From positions 874,335-938,334 of the forward strand of contig CAVTXH010000020.1 of assembly GCA_963738625.1 (NCBI GenBank): a stretch of 64,000 bases of DNA, written 5' to 3'. The notes below the pieces were generated by a model that was given only the letters and a program-made list of their open reading frames with translations, was not told where the DNA came from and ran no database searches. The position numbers were made by a program, and so were the translations under genes. Positions 1 to 8,548 of the stretch are shown in pieces; the stretch's first letter is position 1, and every line of letters begins with the position of its first letter. This stretch comes from UBA7672 sp963738625. GTDB taxonomy: Bacteria; Pseudomonadota; Alphaproteobacteria; Caulobacterales; Hyphomonadaceae.

Positions 1-284
1 ATCATCACGACGTGATCGCTTCCCACAAAGTAAGCGCTGCGTGCGCGGATCGCCGTCGTGGAGACGACGGGTTCGCTTTGGCCGGTGGCGAAATCGTAAA
101 TGGTCAGGTAGTCGCTATCGCCCAGCCGGGCGAGATAAGCCATCCGCGTTCCATCCGGTGAAAGATCCGGCGAGCGCACCGCGGGAATATCGCCAAACGC
201 CTCCAACGGCGGCTTGGCCAACGCGGGCTTTGCAAGCAGAATGGCTAGGCCCGCAACCGCGAGCGCACGCAAGCTGAACGACAT
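1..284 (-). CDS. S9-family prolyl oligopeptidase-like protein, N-terminal part (runs off the window)
   Basis: The first 94 codons of a minus-strand gene are visible; the rest lies left of the window. The ATG at 284 follows a strong GGAGGGGG ribosome binding site. The protein opens with a signal peptide of about 23 residues ending in KPALA. It continues with a WD40/TolB-like beta-propeller start (SPDLSPDGTRMAYLARLGD, then DYLTIYDFATG). That arrangement is typical of secreted S9 peptidases (acylaminoacyl-peptidase/DPP-IV type), in which a propeller precedes a C-terminal alpha/beta-hydrolase domain. The catalytic domain is outside the window, so a propeller-only TolB-like protein is also possible. 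Confidence 0.72.
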   Translation of the reverse strand, partial: MSFSLRALAVAGLAILLAKPALAKPPLEAFGDIPAVRSPDLSPDGTRMAYLARLGDSDYLTIYDFATGQSEPVVSTTAIRARSAYFVGSDHVVM

Positions 285-500
285 CCGATTCCCCCTCCAC
301 AAGCGCTTGGAAGTGTAAAGCGCAAGGCGTCCTGGCGCAAACATCCGCAGGGCGACTTTTTGCTTCAGCTCGCCTTCAAGCAGCGCCTGCTGTCTTTGTA
401 GCATTTCGTTATCGTCGCCTACCTGCGCGGCGCCGCATATCATTGACTGATCGGTATCATCCGCGCGAACGTGACTTTGATATTGTCGCGGGGAATACTT

Positions 501-1016
501 ATGAAGATGCAGGCGCTTGCTGTCGCTGCGGCAATGGCGCTGGCGATGCCTGCGGGAGCGGAGGTTAAGGCGTCTGCCCCTGACGGCATGGTGATCCAGC
601 TCAAGGGCGAAGTTGCGCTGAGCCGCGAGGCGGCGTGGTCGCGCCTTGTCGGCATCGGGTCGTGGTGGTCGGACGATCACACCTATTCCGGCATGGCGTC
701 GTCGATGACGATTGATGCTGTCGCCGGCGGGTGCTGGTGCGAAATCTGGGAAGGCGGCGAGGTCGAGCACGGCCGCGTCATGTACGTCAATCCGAACGAG
801 GCGATACGTTTCTCCTCGGCCCTTGGGCCGCTGCAGGAACTTGGGGTCGCCGGCGCGCTCACCATGTCGCTTGCCAACGGATCGGCGCCGGGTAGGACAG
901 CCATTACATTCGACATGAAGGTCGCGGGCTCTTCGCTGTCCGGCCTCGACAAGATCGCGCCGCTGGTCGACACGGTGCTCAGCGAACAGCTCAAGCGGTT
1001 TACCACCCGGCCCTGA
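501..1016 (+). CDS. Secreted SRPBCC (START-like) domain protein
   Basis: A 171-residue protein. I start it at the second ATG (501), which gives a clean signal peptide (MKMQALAVAAAMALAMPAGA) after GGGGAA; the ATG at 471 would add an unlikely prefix. The mature part reads like the SRPBCC/AHSA1 fold: an early 'SREAAWSRLVGIGSWWSDDHTYSG' type segment, a Trp-rich 'GCWCEIWEGGEVEHGRV' strand, and a C-terminal helix near residues 145-168. Such proteins bind hydrophobic ligands. No catalytic residues are evident and no neighbour suggests a role. It faces the OmpA-family gene convergently. Confidence 0.65.
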   Translation: MKMQALAVAAAMALAMPAGAEVKASAPDGMVIQLKGEVALSREAAWSRLVGIGSWWSDDHTYSGMASSMTIDAVAGGCWCEIWEGGEVEHGRVMYVNPNEAIRFSSALGPLQELGVAGALTMSLANGSAPGRTAITFDMKVAGSSLSGLDKIAPLVDTVLSEQLKRFTTRP

Positions 1017-1035
1017 GCAGCTTCCATCATCGCAA

Positions 1036-1065
1036 AGAAAAACGCCTCCCTGACTGGGGAGGCGT
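1036..1065 (-). terminator. Rho-independent terminator of the OmpA-family lipoprotein gene
   Basis: A perfect 9-bp inverted repeat (ACGCCTCCC at 1042-1050 and GGGAGGCGT at 1057-1065, 6-nt loop). On the minus strand it is followed by a run of T. It lies just past the stop of the minus-strand gene at 1093 and may also stop plus-strand transcription from 501-1016. Confidence 0.85.
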
Positions 1066-1092
1066 CCTCATATTCTAGGCGCGTGTCCGGTC

Positions 1093-1743
1093 TTAGCTCT
1101 GGCGGACCGGCGTCAGAGTGATCTGCACGCGGCGGTTCTGCTGCTTGCCTTCAGGCGTCGAGTTCGACGCGATCGGCTGACTTTCGCCACGGCCACTCGA
1201 CAGCATGCGCACGGACTGCACGCCGCGGCCGGCGAGATAGTTCTTCACCGAACCGGCGCGACGCTCTGACAGGTCCTGGTTGTAGGCGTCAGTGCCGTCC
1301 GAGTCCGCGTGGCCGACGATGTCGATCGTAGTCTGCGGATATTCGACCAGTGTCGAGGCGACATCGTTCAGGGCGCCGTAGAATTGCGACTGGATCGACG
1401 CCTGGTTGGTCGCGAACGTCACATCCGACGGCATTCGCAGCTCGATCTGGTCGCCGTTCCGGACGACGCCGATGCCTGTGCCGGCCGTGCGGGCCCGGAG
1501 CGCGGCTTCCTGCTTGTCCATATAGACGCCGATGGCGCCGCCAGCGAGTGCGCCGACAGCTGCGCCGACCGCAGCGTTGCGACCGTCATTGCCGCCCGCA
1601 AGTACGCCAGCCGCTGCGCCGGCAAGAGCGCCGATGCCTGCGCCGCGCGCCGTGTTGCCGTAAATGGTTTGCCCAGTATTCGGATCGGTTGCGCATGCAG
1701 AAAGCGCGAGCGCCGATGCAATGAAAGCCAGTGCACGGGTCAT
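1093..1743 (-). CDS. OmpA-family lipoprotein with glycine-zipper segment (YiaD/Pal-like)
   Basis: 216 residues. The chosen ATG (1743) follows GGGAGATC and gives a lipoprotein signal MTRALAFIASALALSAC, lipobox LSAC, acylated Cys at about residue 17. Residues 30-75 form a Gly/Ala-rich glycine zipper (GALAGAAAGVLAGG, GAAVGALAGGAIG). Residues 105-210 are an OmpA C-terminal peptidoglycan-binding domain: 'VTFATNQASIQ', 'IVGHADSDGTDAYNQDLSERRA' and 'RRVQITL' carry the conserved diaminopimelate-binding Asp and Arg positions. The protein probably tethers the outer membrane to peptidoglycan. It resembles E. coli YiaD more than Pal because of the zipper. It is monocistronic, with its own terminator. Confidence 0.9.
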   Translation of the reverse strand: MTRALAFIASALALSACATDPNTGQTIYGNTARGAGIGALAGAAAGVLAGGNDGRNAAVGAAVGALAGGAIGVYMDKQEAALRARTAGTGIGVVRNGDQIELRMPSDVTFATNQASIQSQFYGALNDVASTLVEYPQTTIDIVGHADSDGTDAYNQDLSERRAGSVKNYLAGRGVQSVRMLSSGRGESQPIASNSTPEGKQQNRRVQITLTPVRQS

Positions 1744-2011
1744 CAGGATCTCCCTCAAAATCGAATCGGCGCAGTTCGCCATTCGCGGCGCCTGCATCGG
1801 CGACGATAAAGGCTAAAACGCGTCACGCCGATATCGGTTGCAAACCGTAGTAAATCAAACGCTTGAGGCAAGCCGGGTATTCCAGCTGTTGCTGTGGAGC
1901 AATGGAAATTTCACAGATGCGCTCATATTCACAGTGCGGCTTTTCGGGCACACTTGAGTGAACTGCGGCTCAGGTCCTTGGGGAACGGCCGCCCCATTTG
2001 CGGGCTTGTGG

Positions 2012-3097
2012 ATGAGATACGTTCTCATCGGTACCGAAGCGAGTCAGTTCGCTGGCAAGGCGCGCGCTTACCTTCGCTGGAAGGGCGTGGCCTTCGAAGA
2101 GAAGTCCGCCACGCCTGAGGTCTATCGCGACATCATCGAACCCAACGTGGGTTTCGCGGTCGTGCCGGTTCTGCTGACCCCAGACAGCCACATCGTCCAG
2201 GATACAGCCGATATCATCGACTATGTTGAGCGGAACGAGCCGGGCCCGTCAGCCTATCCCGCGGGACCGGTTCAGAAGCTTGTTTCGCTGCTGCTCGAAC
2301 TCTACGCCGACGAATGGCTTGTCATTCCGGCGATACATTATCGCTGGGCCTACAACGAAGCCTGGATCATCGAGGATTTCGGCAAGACCGCTTCACCCGG
2401 CGCTTCGCGCGACGAGCAGATACGAATCGGAACGGTGATCGCGGCGCCGCTGAAGGAATCCATTCCGAGAATGGGCGTCAGCGAGGAGACGAGTTCGGGG
2501 ATTGAAGCTCATTACGAGGGCTTTCTGGCCGACTACTCCGCGCATCTGCGAAAGACGCCATTCGTCTTGGGCGGCCGGCCGAGCCTTGGCGATTTCGCCC
2601 TGTTCGGCCCGCTTTACGGCCCGCTCTATCGCGATCCGGCTTCGGGTGAGCGGATGCGGAGCCTTGCGCCGGTCGTCGTCGAATGGGTCGAGCGGATGCT
2701 GGCTGCGAAGAGCGATGGGGGCGAGCTTCTGCCCGACGATGAGGTTCCGCTGACCATCCACCCTATCCTCAAGCGGCAGATGACGGAGCAGCTTCCCGTC
2801 CTGATCGACAGCGTGGAGGCGCTGCGCGAATGGTCTCTGGCGCAGCCAAAAGGCGCGCGGATCGCGCGTTCGCTCGGCAGGCATGAATTCACGATAGGCG
2901 GCCGCCGGGGCGAGCGGAACATCATGTCGTTCTCGCTCTGGCGGCTTCAGCGCGTGCAGGACTATTACCGCTCGCTCAGCCGCGTCGACCGCGAAAGGGC
3001 GGATGCGTTGCTGGAGGCGATTGGCGGGAAGGGGCTGGCGATGCTGCAGCTTCCGGTCCGGCTCGAGCGCCGTGACTACCGGCTTGTGATCGCCTGA
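2012..3097 (+). CDS. Glutathione S-transferase-like protein with long C-terminal extension
   Basis: 361 residues from the ATG at 2012; an in-frame ATG at 1958 would add 18 residues without a better ribosome site. Residues 1-80 form a thioredoxin-like GST N-domain: MRYVLIGTEASQFAGKARAYLRWKG, the cis-Pro context 'VVPVLLTPDSHIVQDTADIIDY'. Residues 95-245 form an all-helical GST C-domain ('GGRPSLGDFALFGPLYG'). About 110 further residues follow, longer than usual GSTs (200-230 aa). No canonical active-site Ser/Tyr/Cys could be fixed by eye. Substrate unknown. Confidence 0.75.
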   Translation: MRYVLIGTEASQFAGKARAYLRWKGVAFEEKSATPEVYRDIIEPNVGFAVVPVLLTPDSHIVQDTADIIDYVERNEPGPSAYPAGPVQKLVSLLLELYADEWLVIPAIHYRWAYNEAWIIEDFGKTASPGASRDEQIRIGTVIAAPLKESIPRMGVSEETSSGIEAHYEGFLADYSAHLRKTPFVLGGRPSLGDFALFGPLYGPLYRDPASGERMRSLAPVVVEWVERMLAAKSDGGELLPDDEVPLTIHPILKRQMTEQLPVLIDSVEALREWSLAQPKGARIARSLGRHEFTIGGRRGERNIMSFSLWRLQRVQDYYRSLSRVDRERADALLEAIGGKGLAMLQLPVRLERRDYRLVIA

Positions 3098-3277
3098 TCA
3101 CCGGCGCTGGCGGGCTGAACAAGCGAAAGATGACGAAAATCAACTGCATAGGCCTTTGCCAGCGGAGTGAACCCGTGCTTCGCAAGGGCTCCTATCTCGC
3201 GCGGGAAGTGCTAGGGTGCGAGTCTGTTGCGTTGATCGATTTCACGACAACACGCTGCTGATCGGGGATCCGACACA

Positions 3278-4145
3278 ATGCTGAAATCCGCCGTGCGAGG
3301 CGCTGCGGGGGCAAAGCTGGCTGCGGTTGCTGCCTCGGCTGTAATGGCTTTTGCGCTTTGCAGTTGTGGGGGCGAGCCCAAAACGGATGGCGCCGCGGCC
3401 GCGGCGGACGCGATGACGGTGGGGCCAGCATCGGCCGCCCTGTCGAACGGCGCGCCGGATGCCACCGCACAGCCTGCGGCGGCGGACGCCCTGGATACTT
3501 CAGGCTGGCAGCTTGCGCCGCCTTTCTACGCCGGCGGCGAGGAGCCGTTCTGGCGGCTCGACATCATCGATGGATGGTTCAGCTTCAAGCGTTCCGGCCT
3601 GCCTGAGATCGAAGCGCCGATGGTGCAGCCGACCAAGGCGAACGGCGCGGACGTGTTCGAACTCGCCGCCCCTGAAGATCGTCATCAAGCGTCAGGCCTG
3701 TGATGCCGAAGGCAATCAGGGCGATGCAACCGCAAAGGTGTCGTTCGACGATTCGGACTATGACGGCTGCGCGTTCGGCGGTCAGTCGGCGGCGGCATCG
3801 GCGGAAGTGGGGACGGTTGTGGAGTCCGTGGCGCTGATCGACGCTTGCCTCGCCAAACTTGCCGAACCGGCGCTCGTCACCGCGATCTATCCGCGCGAGG
3901 GTGGACGGACGGCGGTTGGTCTGCGGTCGAAGGACCAGATTCTCTACGAATGCGCGGTCGAGCCGGACGGCAAGGAGATCGCCTACCTGGATCCGATCGA
4001 GCCGCGCGACGCCAAGGCGTGGATGTCGAAGATGCGCTTCCTTCGGGCTGGCGTTTCCGACGCGGTCAAATGCGCCGACGCGGTGGAGGTCAAATCCGGC
4101 GATGCAGTGATCGGCCGCCTGCTGACGCCGAAGTGCAGGCTCTAG
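3278..4145 (+). pseudogene. COG3650-like lipoprotein, broken by a one-base frameshift
   Basis: Two overlapping frames read as one protein. Frame 1 (3278 to about 3670) gives a lipoprotein signal (AFALCSC) and the hallmark 'GGEEPFWRLDI' seen in COG3650-type envelope proteins. Frame 2 (from CTG at 3672 to 4145) carries on with 'LKIVIKRQACDAEGNQ...SDYDGCAF' and a C-terminal domain with conserved cysteines. The shift falls in CCCC at 3669-3672; removing one C restores a continuous product of about 288 residues. Either a sequencing/assembly error or a real recent lesion. The function of the family is not established. Its stop nearly abuts the convergent gene ending at 4147. Confidence 0.7.
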
Positions 4146-4146
4146 C

Positions 4147-5154
4147 CTAGCTCCACGGCTTGTAGATATCCGCGCCGGCTGCAGGGGCGGGCTCGCGTTT
4201 TGCCTCACGTTTCGGCTCGGGCGCCGGTATCGGCGCAGGCTTGGGCGCCTGAACGCTAGGGGCGGGCGGCGGGGCTGGGTGAGTCGGCGGGGCATCTTCG
4301 CGAACCACCTGGCGGCTGACTGCGCTGAAGCCCGTGATGAACAGCCCGCTCGAGGTCAATTTGGGACCGAGCCGCGGATCGCTGCGGGCAGGTTCTGGCG
4401 CAACGGCCCGCACAGGCGGCGCGACGGGAACAGGCGCGGGCGGCTTGGGTTTTTCAGGCTTCACGAGCGAAAAGGACTGCGTCGCGCCGAAGCCTCCGCT
4501 TACGCGCGCGGCCTGGGGAGCAAGCGGCGCAAGGTAGGCCGGGGGGATCCTGAACTGCGGCTCGGGCAGCGGCGGGCGCTGTTCGACGACTTCATTGACC
4601 ACGGGGGCGGGGGCGGGGTGTGGTTCGGGCGGCGCCTCGATCATTTCCGGCGCGCCGGCGCTTTCAACCTCCGGCGGCTTTGCGCTCAGTACGGTCTCGA
4701 TCGCGGTGTCGGCGTGCGGCGGCCGCACGGCGGGATCGGGCAACGTGTGGGGCGAGGGCGGGGGCTCGGGCTCCGTCAGTGCGACGAACTGGTGCACAGG
4801 TTGCGGCGTCTTCTGCGGCGGGGCGGAGAGCGAGGAAAGGATTTTCGAGATCGCCTGCTCCGCGCCCCGCGCTATGCGCCGGCCGCGGCGGACCATGTCG
4901 GCGACGTGGGTGGCGTAGGTGGCGTCCTCATCGGGCCAGCGGGCGGCTTCGAGGTCGGCGGCGCTGGCGCCTTCGAGTTCCTTGCCGTCGCTGCGCAGCA
5001 CGCGGATCGACGGCGGATCGCTCTCGGCTTCGATGCGATAGCCTTCCGTCTCGAATACCACCGAACTGCCGGCGCCTTCCTGCCAGGCGACGTCGCCGGC
5101 CTGGGTAAGGGCGCACAGTTTCTGGATCAGTTTCTGCGTCGAGACGTGCAGCAT
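4147..5154 (-). CDS. Hypothetical protein with proline-rich low-complexity C-terminus
   Basis: 335 residues that I do not recognise. Residues 1-95 look folded ('QKLIQKLCALTQAGDVAWQEG', 'YRIEAESDPPSIRVLRSDGKEL') and could be a small alpha/beta domain that processes an input to the Pro-rich part. Residues 110-335 are dominated by Pro, Ala and Glu with short repeats such as PAPxPxP, typical of an extended linker. The protein ends in IYKPWS. There is no signal peptide and no membrane segment, so it is probably cytoplasmic. The start ATG follows AGGAAC. Neighbour vsr lies upstream on the same strand, 54 bp away. Confidence 0.6.
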   Translation of the reverse strand: MLHVSTQKLIQKLCALTQAGDVAWQEGAGSSVVFETEGYRIEAESDPPSIRVLRSDGKELEGASAADLEAARWPDEDATYATHVADMVRRGRRIARGAEQAISKILSSLSAPPQKTPQPVHQFVALTEPEPPPSPHTLPDPAVRPPHADTAIETVLSAKPPEVESAGAPEMIEAPPEPHPAPAPVVNEVVEQRPPLPEPQFRIPPAYLAPLAPQAARVSGGFGATQSFSLVKPEKPKPPAPVPVAPPVRAVAPEPARSDPRLGPKLTSSGLFITGFSAVSRQVVREDAPPTHPAPPPAPSVQAPKPAPIPAPEPKREAKREPAPAAGADIYKPWS

Positions 5155-5208
5155 GAAAGCATGTTCCTGATGGGCAGAAGCTGAGAATGGGCGCCCCGGC
5201 CAGCCGGG

Positions 5209-5631
5209 TCAAGTTTCTCCCTTTCGGCCCAGCTTGCGGGTCAGAAGCCTTGCAAGAACGTCCTTATCGCGCGTTTCGCACTCCCATATGACAACCGGCT
5301 TCCAGCCCAGCTTCCTGAGCGCCGCGAGGCTTGTCTTGTCGCGGGTCATGTTGCGTCCGATTTTTGCGCGCCAGTAGTCCCGGTTGGTCGCCGGCATGCG
5401 GTTTCCGCGCGGGCATGCGTGGCCGTGCCAGAAACAGCCGTGGACGAACAGGGCCGCGCGCTTTGCAGGGAAGACGAGATCCGGCTTGCCGGGAAGGTCG
5501 GCGCGGTTGAGGCGGAAGCGAAATCCCAGCGCGTGAGCGGCGCGGCGCACGGCTAGCTCCGGCGCCGTGTTGCTCGACTTCACCGCGCGCATGACGGCGG
5601 AGCGCTGGCCGGGTGAAAAGACGTCAGGCAT
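5209..5631 (-). CDS. vsr: Very short patch repair endonuclease (Vsr family)
   Basis: 140 residues, the family's usual length. Vsr nicks DNA 5' of T in T:G mismatches that arise when 5-methylcytosine deaminates. Visible family signatures are 'MRAVKSSNTAPELAVRRAAHALGFRFR', the catalytic 'LPGKPDLVFPAKRAALFVHGCFWHGH' block with the PD...(D/E)xK-like Asp and the zinc/His-rich HGCFWHGH motif, the Cys in 'ACPRGN', and 'WRAKIGRN...WKPVVIWECE'. A C5-cytosine methyltransferase is encoded 0.8 kb away on the same strand, the classic functional partner. Confidence 0.95.
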   Translation of the reverse strand: MPDVFSPGQRSAVMRAVKSSNTAPELAVRRAAHALGFRFRLNRADLPGKPDLVFPAKRAALFVHGCFWHGHACPRGNRMPATNRDYWRAKIGRNMTRDKTSLAALRKLGWKPVVIWECETRDKDVLARLLTRKLGRKGET

Positions 5632-5699
5632 CAGAGGTTGTATCTCATGTCGTCACGCGTAAGAGTTTGCGCAGAGATTCTGTAGTCAGAGGAAACGTC

Positions 5700-5939
5700 A
5701 TGGCACGCACCACCCACCGCAGCACCGGCGGCAAGAAACTCTACGCCGTCCGCGACGCCGAAGGGCAGTTCAAGGACATCCAGACCTTCGAACGCGCCCA
5801 CGCCCAGGACATCAAGCGCGACAGCAAGGCCGAGATGGCGATGGACAAGAAGGTCGCAAAGAAGAAGCCGGCCAAGAAAGCTGCCGCGAAGAAGCCGGTC
5901 GCGAAGAAGAAAGCCGCCAAGAAGGCCAAGAAGAAGTAG
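5700..5939 (+). CDS. Small lysine/alanine-rich histone H1-like protein
   Basis: 79 residues from the ATG at 5700, preceded by GAGGAAACGTC. The N-terminal half (MARTTHRSTGGKKLYAVRDA, then GQFKDIQTFERAHAQDIKR) is moderately conserved-looking. The C-terminal half is a run of KKxAKKAAAKK-type repeats, like the C-terminal tail of histone H1 and bacterial H1-like proteins. A basic tail of this type usually binds DNA or RNA non-specifically. A role in nucleoid packing is an inference. It is divergent from vsr, with about 68 bp between the starts. Confidence 0.75.
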   Translation: MARTTHRSTGGKKLYAVRDAEGQFKDIQTFERAHAQDIKRDSKAEMAMDKKVAKKKPAKKAAAKKPVAKKKAAKKAKKK

Positions 5940-5942
5940 CCG

Positions 5943-6350
5943 CTACTTCATTTCGTCGGCATAGCCGGCGAATTTGTGCCAGTCGATTTTTATTGGCCCG
6001 AACGCCCGGCGGAAGTGCTCGATCTTCATGGGCGCGCCGGGGCGGAAGGTTTCGCCCTTCGGCAGCATGATGCCTGTCGTTTCGCCGTCGGGCAGGCGGA
6101 CTTCCACGATGTGCATGGAGACGTCCTCGAAATCCCCTTCATTTTCGAACGGGACGTGCTCCTCGATGGCGAGGCCCTCAACTGTTTCGATGACGCGGGC
6201 GGGGGACATCGCGATGCCGATGCCGAAGGTGCAGGCCGCGATGACAGCGAACGAGAACAGGGCGAGCACGGTCGCCGTGACCGGCATTGCGCCCGAGCGC
6301 TTGTTGCGCCGGCGGGATTGTTTCCACCTCTCGAAGAGCTTCTCGTCCAT
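5943..6350 (-). CDS. Hypothetical single-pass membrane protein
   Basis: 135 residues, not recognised. A basic N-terminus (EKLFERWKQSRRRNKRSG) precedes one membrane segment at about residues 23-49 (PVTATVLALFSFAVIAACTF). A periplasmic domain of about 85 residues follows, rich in beta strands and ending in 'FGPIKIDWHKFAGYADEMK'. The positive-inside rule places the C-terminal domain outside the cytoplasm. It lies between vsr and dcm on their strand, with only 3 bp to the stop of the convergent histone-like gene. Confidence 0.6.
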   Translation of the reverse strand: MDEKLFERWKQSRRRNKRSGAMPVTATVLALFSFAVIAACTFGIGIAMSPARVIETVEGLAIEEHVPFENEGDFEDVSMHIVEVRLPDGETTGIMLPKGETFRPGAPMKIEHFRRAFGPIKIDWHKFAGYADEMK

Positions 6351-6409
6351 GGCCTAGTCCCCTTCGGCCCTATCAAGTTAGGATCGTCCCGGTCCGGATG
6401 CCAGAGGGG

Positions 6410-7573
6410 TCAGGCCGCCGCTTTTCTGGCGTCGTGGCCGGAGGCCAGCGGGGCGAGGAGATGCTGGCCCAGCCAGCGGACGACGGGGACGGAAACGCCA
6501 TCGCCCAGCACCTTTAGCGCGGCGGTTTCCCCATCGGGCAACTTGTAGGTCTCGTCGCAGCCCATCAGACGCGCGGCTTCGCGGGCGAGCAGCGGACGCA
6601 GGCGGGCGCGGCCGTTCTCGGTGACCAGCAGAAGCTGCTTCGACGAGCCGCCGGCGGGCGTGCGCAGGCAGCCGGCCATGCCGTCATAGCGGATTTCGGC
6701 GCGCTGGATGCGGCCGCCCTTTTCCTCGCGGATGCGGCGGAAGACGGCGCCGGCGCGCCACTTGCCTTCGGCGAGCGCGGCCTCGACGCGCTGGCGATGC
6801 AGCGGCGCCATCTGGGCGAGCAGCTTCGTCGCATCCGCATCCGAGCGCCAGACGGACTCCGGCGGATTGCGATCGAGCAGCGCGGCGAGGTCGGCGTTGC
6901 GCTTGGGCGGATAGGGCAGGCGCCACCACACCCATGCCAGGCGGGTCTGGTCCGGCAGCGCATCGACGGCGGAGCAGAGGGCGGCGGGGTGATAGATGGC
7001 GTCGGGCTGGTCGGCGACGAGGCTGGGCGCGAGCTTGCCCTTGTGCGCGACGATGAAGAGGCGCTGGCGGGATTGCGGCGAGAACATCGCGGCGTCGATC
7101 AGCATCGCGCCGACGCGGTAGCCGGCGTCGGCGAGCTGCGTGATCAGGGCGGAGAAGTCGCGGCCGTTGTGCGAGGACAGCAGGCCGGCGACGTTCTCGA
7201 TGGTGATCGTGCGCGGGGCGCGGTCGCCCAGCTTCTCGATGACGTTCCAGAAACCCCAGAAGGCGCCCGAGCGCGGGGCGTTTAGGCCGCGGCGTTCGCC
7301 CGCAAGCGATAAGTCCTGGCAGGGGAAGCTGGCCCAAGCGAGGCTGGTTGCGGGCAGGGCGGAGGAGTCGAGGTTCCAGATGTCGCCTTCGTTGATCGCA
7401 TCGTCCGGGAAGTTGCGGCGGTAGGTAGAGCACTTCATCGGGTCGAAATCATTGGCGAAGGCGCAGTCGAACAGGCCGGACAGGCCCTGCCGGGCCATGC
7501 CGCCGCCGGCGAAGAATTCCAGGAATTGAGGGCGCGCGAGGGTCATGTGTGCAACTTGCAGTGATTCGGTCAT
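6410..7573 (-). CDS. dcm: DNA (cytosine-5-)-methyltransferase
   Basis: 387 residues. C5-methyltransferase motifs appear in order: motif I 'FLEFFAGGGMARQGL' (SAM binding, residues about 17-31), motif IV 'FPCQDLSLAGERRGL' with the catalytic Cys of PCQ (about residue 84), motif VI 'ITIENVAGLL' (ENV), motif VIII 'QSRQRLFIVAHK', and motifs IX-X 'RLMGCDETYKLPDG...VLGDGVSVPVVRWLGQHL'. It methylates cytosine at an unknown target in double-stranded DNA. No restriction endonuclease gene lies nearby; vsr does. So this is a solitary methyltransferase with repair partner, or the remnant of a restriction system. Start uncertain: ATG at 7573 or 7546. Confidence 0.93.
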   Translation of the reverse strand: MTESLQVAHMTLARPQFLEFFAGGGMARQGLSGLFDCAFANDFDPMKCSTYRRNFPDDAINEGDIWNLDSSALPATSLAWASFPCQDLSLAGERRGLNAPRSGAFWGFWNVIEKLGDRAPRTITIENVAGLLSSHNGRDFSALITQLADAGYRVGAMLIDAAMFSPQSRQRLFIVAHKGKLAPSLVADQPDAIYHPAALCSAVDALPDQTRLAWVWWRLPYPPKRNADLAALLDRNPPESVWRSDADATKLLAQMAPLHRQRVEAALAEGKWRAGAVFRRIREEKGGRIQRAEIRYDGMAGCLRTPAGGSSKQLLLVTENGRARLRPLLAREAARLMGCDETYKLPDGETAALKVLGDGVSVPVVRWLGQHLLAPLASGHDARKAAA

Positions 7574-8171
7574 GCGTTGGCGTTCTCGCAGGCAAGGCCT
7601 GCGGGCTGGGGTCGGCTGTGATTTCGGGATTGCGCCCGAGCCAGGGCGGCGCGCGGATGCGCTGGCCCGCCCTGGGGCTGGCCGCCGACGATTTTTGTCG
7701 CACCCTCTGAAAAATCGTCGTCGTCGATGACAGCGGCGGAGTTGCAGGGCGATGCCCGGCCAGCCCGAGCGGGTTGGCGTCGATAAGGCGCTTGAGGCGC
7801 CAGGTGCGGCGCACAGCCATGCGCTCGAGCTCGCCCAGCATGCCGCAGGCGCGCTCGAGGCGGCCGCGGACCGACTCGACGCTAAGCCGGTTGCCCGGCC
7901 GGGCCCGGCCGTTGCGGCGGTGCTCCTTGTAAGGGAGACCCAGCTTGAAGCGGGCCATGTGCCAGACGGCGATGTGGAGGATCGCCTCCATGTCGGCGAT
8001 GACGCGGTCGAGCTCTGCGAGCTGGGCGTAATCGCCTCTCAGCTCGTCGAGATAGTCCGGATCCTCGAGGCCTCTGCGGAAGCAGGCAAGCACGTGGCGC
8101 ACGCCTTCGATCAGCTGCACCACGGGGGCCAGCGGATAGAAGATCGCCAACAGGATGTTGACCAGCGCCAT
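7449..8171 (-). CDS. Hypothetical protein, upstream of and overlapping dcm
   Basis: 240 residues in one frame. The first 145 or so look genuinely coding: a hydrophobic N-terminus (MALVNILLAIFYPLAPVVQL), then charged helices ('DELRGDYAQLAELDRVIADMEAILHIAVWHMARF', 'SVRGRLERACGMLGELERMAVRRTW'). The last 80 residues are Arg/Pro/Ser-rich, overlap the dcm start by 125 bp in another frame, and resemble read-through of non-coding DNA, so the natural stop may have been lost. I do not recognise the family. It is probably membrane-associated and helical. Confidence 0.5.
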   Translation of the reverse strand: MALVNILLAIFYPLAPVVQLIEGVRHVLACFRRGLEDPDYLDELRGDYAQLAELDRVIADMEAILHIAVWHMARFKLGLPYKEHRRNGRARPGNRLSVESVRGRLERACGMLGELERMAVRRTWRLKRLIDANPLGLAGHRPATPPLSSTTTIFQRVRQKSSAASPRAGQRIRAPPWLGRNPEITADPSPQALPARTPTHDRITASCTHDPRAPSIPGILRRRRHGPAGPVRPVRLRLRQ

Positions 8172-8332
8172 GCGGGCAGTATCGCCTGACGGGGCAGGCG
8201 CGGGGACAAGTAAAAAGTTATCCTACAGCGCCGGGATGAACTCTGGCGCGGTTTTGCCGGGATTTCGGGGCTGAAGATTCTTTCAAACTGCAGAGTCATC
8301 CGACTGTGTTGGTCACGCTCTCTCGGCCGCAG

Positions 8333-8548
8333 CCCCCGCGAAGGCGGGGGTCCAGCGCCGACCGCAAGGCTTGTCCTGAATTCGGGCTGCAGGTTTTGAG
8401 CGATGCGCGCGTATTTTTCCGAAGAGGACTGGGGCCCTTCGCTGTCGCTCCGGGCGTTCACCATTCGGTTTGATCCACTGGATCAAACCGCGCCTGTGGC
8501 GCCATGGCTTACCCCCGCCTGCGCGGGGAACGCGGACCTGAAGGTCCG
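8333..8548. repeat. Cluster of short palindromes in the 509-bp gap 8172-8680
   Basis: This gap holds no convincing gene but four hairpin-forming units: CCCCCGC/GCGGGGG at 8333-8350, GTTTGATCC-ACT-GGATCAAAC at 8468-8488, a CCCCGC/GCGGGG type at 8513-8528, and CGGACCT-GA-AGGTCCG at 8533-8548. The style (G/C-capped palindromes between genes, flanked by 'tacccg' and 'gaatgacg' text) resembles REP-like intergenic repeats of alphaproteobacteria. Copies elsewhere in the genome cannot be tested here. Confidence 0.55.
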
